Source of the DNA: CAYOHG01 sp964465125
GTDB taxonomy: Bacteria; Planctomycetota; Phycisphaerae; UBA1845; Fen-1342
Assembly: GCA_964465125.1 (NCBI GenBank)
Contig: CAYXIO010000038.1
Location: forward strand, 1-37,283
Direction of reading: 5' to 3'
DNA: 37,283 bases
The notes under the pieces were generated by a model. That model saw only the letters and a list, made by a program, of their open reading frames with translations. It was not told the origin of the DNA and made no database searches. A program made the translations under genes and the position numbers. Shown here piece after piece: positions 22,093-28,654 of the stretch (position 1 is the stretch's first letter; each line of letters begins with the position of its first letter).

Positions 22093-22301
22093 GGCCCGCA
22101 AAAGGCGTTTTTTGTTCGGTTTAGACGCCTCGGCGCGAGTTCGTGCGCGGGCTCACCCCCCGACGCGCGGACGCAGGCGGCGGTTGAAGCCCGCGTGGCG
22201 CCCGCGCGGCGGCGGGAAACGAATTGCCGCCCGGCGCGGCGCCTCCTAGAATGCCGACTGCGGGCGCCGGGCGCTCGCAGGCTATTGCCGCAGGGCAACC
22301 C
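22093..22301. other. GC-rich gap between actA promoter and the ABC exporter operon
   Basis: This stretch lies upstream of two divergent operons. It contains a T-run near 22108-22115 and then very GC-rich sequence with many short self-complementary runs (for example gcccgcgcggcggcggg). I see no RNA gene, no convincing promoter for the + strand gene, and no conserved reading frame. A CAGGG about 10 bases before 22302 is the likely ribosome site of the next gene. Confidence 0.4.
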
Positions 22302-23159
22302 ATGGTCAACCGGATGTTCGGTGTCGTTTCGACGCTGCTCATGCTCGCGGCCAATCTGGCCCTGCTGTCGCGCGAGGTGCTGCCGGACTGGTTGGCCGAC
22401 GATCCGCCTGCGCCGCAGGTCCTTCAGCTCAAGCCCGGCGAAGAGCTGAACACCCAACTGGGCGTCTTCGACGAATCCGGCCTGCGGATCGGCTACTGCT
22501 GGACGACGGCCGCGCGCACGGCCGACGTGTACAACGTATCGAGCTGGACGATCATCGAGGGCAAGGCGCTGACGGAGGCGCTGACGCTGCCGCGCCTGGT
22601 ATTCAACAGCGACCTTACATATGTCGGCAGCGGCCGGCTCGACTCGCTCAAGCTGCGCGTGCACGGGCTGGGCCAGGCCATCCGCGTCGAGGGCGAATTC
22701 GTCCCCCCCTCCGAATTCCCGTGCGAGTGGCAAGTCGGTCCCCAGCGCGGCCAGTTCGTCCTGCCCGCCCGCGTCACCGGCTCGACCGGCGACGTCGTAC
22801 GCCCCTTCGAGAGCCTCGGCAACCTCTACGTCGGCAAGTCCTGGCGCATGGCGATTCTCGATCCGCTCGCGGCGATCGTGCCGGCGCTCCAGAAGCGCGA
22901 GCGCCCGACCCGCGCCGTGCTGATTCGCGTTACGGCCCGCGAGACGATCACGCACGAGCGCAAGCCCGTCGAGACCTTTCGGGTCGAGTCCCCCAGCGCG
23001 CGCGCCTGGGTTGCCGACGACGGGCGCGTGCTGCGCCAGGAAGTCGAGCTGCCGCTGATCGGCAAGCTGACCCTGCTCGACGAGCGTTACAGCGAGCGCC
23101 TGCGCGACCAGCTCGTGCAGGTGGCGACGCGCGGCGAGGAGATCATCTCCGCCCCATGA
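22302..23159 (+). CDS. Membrane-anchored protein of unknown function, coupled to an ABC exporter (285 aa)
   Basis: The ATG at 22302 follows CAGGG and begins with an uncleaved-looking hydrophobic helix (RMFGVVSTLLMLAANLALLS). The remainder is a soluble, strand-rich domain of about 250 residues with no motif I recognise. Phrases such as LRIGYCWTTAARTADVYNVS, LPARVTGSTGDVVRPFESLG and VESPSARAWVADDGRVLRQE read like a substrate-binding or lipoprotein-carrier beta fold, but this is only an impression. Its stop overlaps the start of the ABC ATPase gene (ATGA), so the three genes are translationally coupled. It may be the extracytoplasmic partner of the exporter. Confidence 0.8.
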   Translation: MVNRMFGVVSTLLMLAANLALLSREVLPDWLADDPPAPQVLQLKPGEELNTQLGVFDESGLRIGYCWTTAARTADVYNVSSWTIIEGKALTEALTLPRLVFNSDLTYVGSGRLDSLKLRVHGLGQAIRVEGEFVPPSEFPCEWQVGPQRGQFVLPARVTGSTGDVVRPFESLGNLYVGKSWRMAILDPLAAIVPALQKRERPTRAVLIRVTARETITHERKPVETFRVESPSARAWVADDGRVLRQEVELPLIGKLTLLDERYSERLRDQLVQVATRGEEIISAP

Positions 23160-24028
23160 ACGACGCCCGCGCCGATTCCGCCGCGACCTCCACGTACGCC
23201 CAAGCCGCGCGCGAGGCGCTGCCTGAGCCGACGGTGCGGCTGCAATCGCTCTGGAAGTCGTACGGCTCGAAGCCTGCCGTTCGTGATCTGGGGCTGACTC
23301 TGTATCGCGGAGAAGTCTTCGCGTTCCTCGGTCCGAACGGGGCCGGCAAGACGACGACGATGAAGATCACGACCGGGCTGCTCCGCCCGGACCGCGGCTC
23401 GGCGTGGGTGTGCGGTCACGGCATGGAGAAGGAAGGGCGCCTCGCCAAGCAGCACATCGCGTACGTCCCGGATCAGCCGTTTCTGTATGACAAGCTGACC
23501 GGGCGCGAGTTCATCGAGTTTTCCCGGGACATGTACCGCGTGCCGCGCCACGTCGCCGACGGGCGTTTCAACGAGCTGGTCGAGCGGCTGGACATGGCCG
23601 GGTTCGTCGACCAGCTCACCGAATCGTACAGCCACGGGATGAAGCAGCGCGTGGCGCTGGCGGCGGCCTTGATCCACCGGCCGCGCCTGCTGGTCGTCGA
23701 CGAGCCGATCGTCGGCCTTGACCCCCGCACGATCCGCACGATCAAGACGATTTTCCGCGAGCAGGCCGCCGCCGGCGGGACCGTCTTCATGAGCCTGCAC
23801 ACGCTGGACGTGGCGGAGGCCGTCGCGGACCGCATCGGCATCATTCATGAGGGGCGGCTGATCGCGCTGGGCACGCTGCCGGAGCTGCGTGAGATGGCGC
23901 GCAGCGGCGACCGTCTGGAGGACATCTTCCTGCACCTGACCGACGGCGGCGCTCGGTCGGCCGTCAGCCTGGGCGAAGCGCTGCGCCTGGTGGAGTCCGC
24001 GCCGGACGGCTCGGGGCGCGGCGCATGA
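23156..24028 (+). CDS. ABC transporter ATP-binding protein
   Basis: The 290-aa nucleotide-binding subunit has all catalytic motifs: Walker A GPNGAGKT (about residues 59-66), Q-loop region IAYVPDQPFLYD, signature SYSHGMKQRVALAAAL, Walker B LLVVDEP with the catalytic Glu, the D-loop IVGLDPRT and the switch His in MSLHTLDVAE. This resembles the CcmA/NatA class of exporter ATPases. It starts in an ATGA overlap with the preceding gene and ends in an ATGA overlap with the permease. The first 25 residues are an extra Ala-rich leader. The substrate cannot be read from the sequence; the partner permease suggests efflux of a hydrophobic compound or ion. Confidence 0.95.
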   Translation: MNDARADSAATSTYAQAAREALPEPTVRLQSLWKSYGSKPAVRDLGLTLYRGEVFAFLGPNGAGKTTTMKITTGLLRPDRGSAWVCGHGMEKEGRLAKQHIAYVPDQPFLYDKLTGREFIEFSRDMYRVPRHVADGRFNELVERLDMAGFVDQLTESYSHGMKQRVALAAALIHRPRLLVVDEPIVGLDPRTIRTIKTIFREQAAAGGTVFMSLHTLDVAEAVADRIGIIHEGRLIALGTLPELREMARSGDRLEDIFLHLTDGGARSAVSLGEALRLVESAPDGSGRGA

Positions 24029-25758
24029 GTGAAGTGCCGCTGCTGGGACGTTCGCACGCGCTGGACCTGTGGGTGCTGACGCGCTATCGCGTGCGGCAAT
24101 TGCGCAACGCGGTCGATCAGCAGATCCGCGAAGGGCCCTGGCAGACGCTGGCGGTGCTGACCATGCTCGGGCTGATCTGGGCGGCGCTCTACGTGCTGCT
24201 CAGCGAAGTGCTGCGGCACGTCCGCGGCTGGGGCCTGGTCGGCATCGTCGCGGACCAGCATCTCTTCGTGCACTTCTTTCTCGTGCTGGCGATCATGCTG
24301 GCCTTCTCGAACGCGATCCTGACCTTCAGCAGCCTCTACGGCCGGACCGAGGCCGCGTACCTGCTCAGCATGCCCGTGCACGCGCGCGAGGTCGTGCTGG
24401 TCAAGTGGTTCGAGGGATTGGCCCTGTCGAGCTGGTCGTTCATGCTGCTTGGCGTTCCGCTCATGCTGGCAGTGCCGCAGAACGTGGACGTGAGCTGGGT
24501 CTATTATCCGCTGTTTCTGGGCCATTTCGCCGGTTTTGTCGCGATTCCGGCCTGCGTCGGCCTGCTGGCGGCCTGCGCCGTCGCGCTCTGGGCGCCGCGC
24601 CGCCCGGTGACGCTCGCCATCGGTCTCGGATCGCTGGTGCTGCTCGTCATCATCTTCTGGCTGTCGACCATCTCGCGCTACGCCAACGAATCGCAGCAGT
24701 GGCTTGACGAGATCTTCACGCAGGTCAGCCGCGTCGATCAGCCCCTGCTGCCCAGCTCTTGGACGGCCAAGGGCGTGGTCGCGGCGATGCGCGGCGATGT
24801 CGAGACCAGCCTGTTCTACTTGATGGTGGTCGCGGCCAACGGGCTGTTCGCCTCCTGGCTGACCGTCAATCTGCTCGGACGAAGCTGGGCCGACGCCTAC
24901 AGCCGCGCGCAGCAGGGCCGCTATCACGCCACCATCCGCCGCGGATGGCTCACCAGCGCGGCGACCTGGGCGCTGTTCTTCTATCTTCCGCAGACCTATC
25001 GGCGGGTCATCCGCAAGGACGTGCGCAGCTTCTCGCGCGACCCGACGCAATGGAGCCAGATGCTGATCATGATCGGGCTTCTGGTGATCTATGTGGTGAA
25101 TCTGCGTCGCCTGCCTCTGGATTTTCAGGATCCCGCGACGAAGGGGCTGATCGCGTTCCTGAACCTGGCGACGGTCAGCCTGATCCTCGCAACGTTCACC
25201 AGCCGGTTCGTGTTTCCACTGCTTTCGCTCGAAAGCCAGCAGCTCTGGCTGCTCGAGCTGCTGCCGATTCGCCGGGGATCGCTGCTGCTGATCAAGTTCT
25301 GCTTCGCGCTGGCCGTGACGTCGGTCTCGGCGGTCGGCGTGATCGGGCTGGCGGCCACGGTGCTCGAGCTTTCGACCGTCTGGACTGCGGTCAACCTGGT
25401 GGTCGCCCTCGGCGTCTGCATCGGCCTGTCCGGGCTGGCCATCGGTCTAGGAGCGCGCTTCCCGATGCTGGGACAGCGAAACCCCGCGCGGATCGCGGCC
25501 GGCTTCGGCGGCACGCTCAACCTGATCGCCAGCATGCTGTTCGTCGGGGCGATGCTCTTCGGCGTGGCCTATCTGAACATTCACGGGATCGCGGGCGCGC
25601 TGCAAGTCACCGGCGGGGGCTCGCTGACGCTGGTCGTTCCGGCCACGCTCACGAATCAGGGTTGGCTCATGCTTGCGGGGCTGTTCGGGCTGAGCGCGGC
25701 CGTCGCCGCTGTTTCGCTGGCCATCGGCGGGCGTCACTTCGCGCGGCTTGAATACTGA
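24025..25758 (+). CDS. ABC transporter permease (577 aa)
   Basis: A large polytopic membrane protein with about twelve hydrophobic segments in two halves, split by a loop near residues 230-330 (YANESQQWLDEIFTQVSRV). This is the layout of ABC-2-like full-length permeases that pair with a single NatA-type ATPase. Motifs for a specific substrate are absent. Notable stretches include FSNAILTFSSLYGRTEAAYL and a region ending LLPIRRGSLLLIKFCFAL, both reminiscent of the coupling segments of ABC-2 exporters, where the transporter meets its ATPase. It overlaps the ATPase gene by four bases (ATGA) and ends 42 bases before the convergent glycosyltransferase gene. Confidence 0.88.
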   Translation: MSEVPLLGRSHALDLWVLTRYRVRQLRNAVDQQIREGPWQTLAVLTMLGLIWAALYVLLSEVLRHVRGWGLVGIVADQHLFVHFFLVLAIMLAFSNAILTFSSLYGRTEAAYLLSMPVHAREVVLVKWFEGLALSSWSFMLLGVPLMLAVPQNVDVSWVYYPLFLGHFAGFVAIPACVGLLAACAVALWAPRRPVTLAIGLGSLVLLVIIFWLSTISRYANESQQWLDEIFTQVSRVDQPLLPSSWTAKGVVAAMRGDVETSLFYLMVVAANGLFASWLTVNLLGRSWADAYSRAQQGRYHATIRRGWLTSAATWALFFYLPQTYRRVIRKDVRSFSRDPTQWSQMLIMIGLLVIYVVNLRRLPLDFQDPATKGLIAFLNLATVSLILATFTSRFVFPLLSLESQQLWLLELLPIRRGSLLLIKFCFALAVTSVSAVGVIGLAATVLELSTVWTAVNLVVALGVCIGLSGLAIGLGARFPMLGQRNPARIAAGFGGTLNLIASMLFVGAMLFGVAYLNIHGIAGALQVTGGGSLTLVVPATLTNQGWLMLAGLFGLSAAVAAVSLAIGGRHFARLEY

Positions 25759-25800
25759 GGCCGGGGCGCCGCGCGAGCTGCCGCAATCGCGGGTCATCCT

Positions 25801-27498
25801 CTACGGCTGCGACTCGGACCGGCGCAGGGCGCGCAGCGCGGTTTCGAGGTTCTGCCGCGCCCCGGGGTATTGCGGCTCGATCTGAAGCGTGCGGCGGAAG
25901 CCGTCGGCCGCCGCGCGCCACTCGCCGCGTTGGGCGCGAATGAACGCCAGCGTGTAGTGCGTCATCGCGTCGAGCGGGAAGCTGCTGCGCTCGGCACGTT
26001 CGACGGCTTGCACGAGATAGGGCTCGGCCTCGCCGAACTTCCGTTCTCCGGCGAGCAGCAGCCCGACCGAGCGGTATCCCTGCACCATCTCCGCGTCGAC
26101 GCCGGGCGGCCGCTGCGCGGCGATGTCGCCCATCAGAATCAGGAGGATCGCCGCGCCGCCGATCGGCAGCCAGCGCCGTTCGCGCATTTGCTCTCCGAAC
26201 CAACGGATCGCAAAGGCGCCGAAGAGGATGAGGATCATCACCGCGGGCACTCGATAGCGCGCGGTGACGAAGAACGCGACCACGGTGATGATCGAGATCA
26301 GCAGGAAGGCGTGCAGAATCCAGAGCGTGCGCCCGCGCCGCAGCGAAGCCAGCGCGCCCAGCGCGCCCAGCGGAGCGACGATGGCGAAATTCAGCGGGAG
26401 ATGCCGCACGAGCGGCGTGAACTGGCCGGTGGTAAAGTAAATGTCGCGGTTGTTGGAGACCTCCCAGTACGACCAGAACGTGCGCAGCTTCTTCAGCAGC
26501 AGCGGCAGCGACTGCTCGGGATGCTGGAAGATGAACTTGAACGCCTCGTCGGCGTACCACTGCGACACCTCGGAGGCCTTCAGCGCGCGGCCGGCGGCGC
26601 GCTCGGCGCGCTGAATCTGCGCGTGATAGCACGGCCACCAGCCGACCGGGTCGCCGAAGATCACGGCCGACATGCCGTCCGAGCGCGGGTTGTTGCCGAT
26701 ATAGAAATTCACCCCGCCGGAAGACGCCACCAGCACGAAGTCGTGCGCGACGACGGCGTTTCGAATCGTGACGGGCAGAATTGGGATCAGACATCCCGCG
26801 GCGGTAATGGCGCCGTAGCCGACCGCGCGGCGCCAATGCGGCCAGTGCAGTATGAGAAGCCAGAGCACGATCAGCGGCGAGAAAAGCAGCACTTCGGTGC
26901 GCGCCAGCGCGCAAACTCCCAGCAGGACGCCGCACAACAGCCACACCCACGGCCGGCGACGATCGCGCGTTAAGAGCAGGGCCAGCAGCAGCAGCAGCGA
27001 GAGGAAATCAGACAGCACCGTGATAAGCAGCTCGGAATCGTAGTAAATCACCAGCCAGTAGCTGGCCAGCGCGAGCCCGGCCAGCGCGCCCACCAGGCGG
27101 CCGAACGTGATTCGCCCGATCAGGAACAGCAGCCCGCAGCTCAGCGCTCCGATTCCTGCCTGGACCATCCGCGGGATCGTCGAGTCCTCGCTGCCGGCCA
27201 CCTGGTAGAGCAGTCCCAGAAGCCAGGAGTAAAGCGGCGCACGAAAGTATGGAGCGCCCTTCAGAAAGGCCGTCTCATTCCCGGCGGCCACCGCCTGGGC
27301 CCACTGGTGATGGTAGAGCGGGTCCATCTCGTGCTTGCTGAAGAACGGGTCGGACTGGAGCTGAAGCACGTAGATCGCGCGCAGCCCGAAGCCCACCAGC
27401 ACGATGCCGAGCAGAATCAACACGTCCGCGAGCAGGTGACGCCGGTCGGCGGGCGCAGCGGGCCGGGTCTGCGGCGGTGTTGAGGCGGCGGCGTTCAT
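25801..27498 (-). CDS. Family 39-type membrane glycosyltransferase with C-terminal TPR region
   Basis: The N-terminal 430 residues are a GT-C fold with about eleven helices. Family traits of the ArnT/PMT_2 group are visible: an acidic pair in the first outer loop (FFSKHEMDPLYHHQWAQAVA), then APYFRAPLYSWLLGLLYQV. Such enzymes transfer sugars from polyprenyl-phosphate donors to proteins or lipids on the outside of the membrane; the acceptor here is unknown. The last 90 residues (about 470-560) are helical repeats (GLLLAGERKFGEAEPYLVQA, then EWRAAADGFRRTLQIEPQYP) and read as TPR units, an unusual but known extension. It ends facing the ABC permease, and starts near the terminator of the PEP-CTERM gene. 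Confidence 0.88.
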   Translation of the reverse strand: MNAAASTPPQTRPAAPADRRHLLADVLILLGIVLVGFGLRAIYVLQLQSDPFFSKHEMDPLYHHQWAQAVAAGNETAFLKGAPYFRAPLYSWLLGLLYQVAGSEDSTIPRMVQAGIGALSCGLLFLIGRITFGRLVGALAGLALASYWLVIYYDSELLITVLSDFLSLLLLLALLLTRDRRRPWVWLLCGVLLGVCALARTEVLLFSPLIVLWLLILHWPHWRRAVGYGAITAAGCLIPILPVTIRNAVVAHDFVLVASSGGVNFYIGNNPRSDGMSAVIFGDPVGWWPCYHAQIQRAERAAGRALKASEVSQWYADEAFKFIFQHPEQSLPLLLKKLRTFWSYWEVSNNRDIYFTTGQFTPLVRHLPLNFAIVAPLGALGALASLRRGRTLWILHAFLLISIITVVAFFVTARYRVPAVMILILFGAFAIRWFGEQMRERRWLPIGGAAILLILMGDIAAQRPPGVDAEMVQGYRSVGLLLAGERKFGEAEPYLVQAVERAERSSFPLDAMTHYTLAFIRAQRGEWRAAADGFRRTLQIEPQYPGARQNLETALRALRRSESQP

Positions 27499-27575
27499 CG
27501 CGGCTCACGTTGCGTGTTGCGCGGAAGTATAGCGTGTGGCGCCGAGAGTCGCCGCGATGCCGTGCGCAATAAGCA

Positions 27576-27612
27576 AAGCCCCCGAGGCATTCTCGCGAAC
27601 GCCCGGGGGCTT
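27576..27612 (-). terminator. Hairpin terminator of the PEP-CTERM gene
   Basis: The arms aagcccccg (27576-27584) and cgggggctt (27604-27612) pair perfectly over 9 bp around a 19-base loop. On the minus strand the hairpin follows the PEP-CTERM stop by about 30 bases and is followed by TTTGCTTATT, a modest T-rich tail. This fits an intrinsic terminator read on the minus strand. Confidence 0.7.
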
Positions 27613-27642
27613 GAAGCAAAGCAAGGCCGCCTTCGCGATTGC

Positions 27643-28254
27643 CTAGCGGCGGCGCAGCGCGCCGAGCGCGCCGAGAGCCAGCAGCGCAAGGGTGCTGGGC
27701 TCAGGCGTCACGACGACGTTGTCGACCTGCCACCACCAGTCGTAGCCGCCGTGGGCGAGTTCGTAGTAGTGGTAGCGAATCTGGGCGGTCTGACCGGCAT
27801 AGGCCGAGAGGTCGAGCGACACGTGTACGCCCGGCCAGCCCTGGAAGACGCCGTGGTCTTCATTCCAGCTCAGCAGGGTTGTCCAGGTCGTGCCGCCATC
27901 GGTGCTGATGTCGGTCTTGGCAAAGTCATAGTTCACGTAGTTCTGGTAGTTGGTGTCGTACTCGAGCGTCGCGCCGCCCGGAACGACGAACGAGGGCGTG
28001 ATCAGACCGAGGTCGAACGCGCCGGCGTGGTGGTCCGAGTCGGCATGGGCGGCCAGGCCGTTGGTGCCGGACGCCGGTCCGGTCCAGTTGGAACGGCCTT
28101 CGACGTTGTTCGTGGTCCAGTTGAACGGGCTGCTGCCCAGGTAGTCGACCGTGGTCCAGCTACCGGGAATGCCGGCGTCAAAGTTCTCGTTGATTGTCGC
28201 CAACGCCGGCAGGCTCATGGCGGCGACCAGCGCTACGCAGACGAAGCGCTTCAT
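27643..28254 (-). CDS. PEP-CTERM sorting domain surface protein (203 aa)
   Basis: The open frame extends to 28476, but the ATG at 28254 has GGAGGAG seven bases upstream and starts a clear signal peptide (MKRFVCVALVAAMSLPALA). The body is a jelly-roll-like beta domain (GVHVSLDLSAYAGQTAQIRY, then WWWQVDNVVVTPEP) similar to carbohydrate-binding or MAM-like folds. The C-terminus is a PEP-CTERM tag: PEPST, then a hydrophobic helix (LALLALGALGAL) and RRR. Such tags are removed by an exosortase as the protein is delivered to the surface. No exosortase gene is in the window. The gene is divergent from dnaE2. Confidence 0.92.
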   Translation of the reverse strand: MKRFVCVALVAAMSLPALATINENFDAGIPGSWTTVDYLGSSPFNWTTNNVEGRSNWTGPASGTNGLAAHADSDHHAGAFDLGLITPSFVVPGGATLEYDTNYQNYVNYDFAKTDISTDGGTTWTTLLSWNEDHGVFQGWPGVHVSLDLSAYAGQTAQIRYHYYELAHGGYDWWWQVDNVVVTPEPSTLALLALGALGALRRR

Positions 28255-28528
28255 CGTGTTCACTCCTCCCCGCAATTCTCGTCTCTCGCTTGGAAGCGAC
28301 CTCGATGGGAGAAACGGCAGAGCCACCGCTGTCGCGGCCCAGCGCGGCTGTTGTGCGTCGCGCGCCGTTCGGGGACGGCGAAGCACCGGCATCCGCCTTG
28401 GCCTGTTTTCTTGCAAGGTGTGAAGCGGAGATGAAGCTTGCTTCAGCACCTCCTCCTGTGACAGCCAAGCTATCACGTTCCAGGATGCGTCTCAAGCCTA
28501 TTTTTGCTTACTCGTGCGCGGTTCTGGG
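28255..28528. other. Leader and gap upstream of the PEP-CTERM gene
   Basis: No gene is seen in this part of the divergent region. On the minus strand a long, GC-rich leader precedes the PEP-CTERM start. A -35-like TTGAGA (28495-28490) lies far upstream, but its -10 candidate (TAGCTT, 28472-28467) is poor. The leader contains short hairpins, such as around gaagcaagcttc (28432-28443), but nothing matching a riboswitch class I could name. Confidence 0.4.
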
Positions 28529-28542
28529 CGAACGGTTGTGCG
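28529..28542. promoter_or_regulatory. LexA-like box upstream of dnaE2
   Basis: The 14-mer CGAACGGTTGTGCG matches the Gram-positive-type SOS box CGAACnnnnGTTCG at nine of ten fixed positions. It lies about 35 bases upstream of the -35 element of the dnaE2 promoter. DnaE2 genes are commonly in the SOS regulon. The LexA motif of this organism is unknown, so the match could be chance. Confidence 0.4.
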
Positions 28543-28577
28543 GCCGCTCTTATAAGACCAGGCCGTCGCCCGAGAGT

Positions 28578-28605
28578 TTGAGATTTGGGTTTTGTTTGGT
28601 ACAAT
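28578..28605 (+). promoter_or_regulatory. Sigma-70-type promoter of dnaE2
   Basis: TTGAGA (28578-28583) and TACAAT (28600-28605) are spaced by 16 bases; each differs from consensus at one position. Transcription would begin near 28612. This excludes the upstream TTG (28592) and ATG (28604) as translation starts and supports the ATG at 28655. Confidence 0.6.
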
Positions 28606-28654
28606 GGGCGGGGCTCCGGGCGGCGGCGAGCCGCGCCAGGATGAGAACGGAACC

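Noticed and set aside
28255..28500. Riboswitch in the PEP-CTERM leader
   Set aside because: The leader is long and has small hairpins, but I could not match a conserved core of any class.
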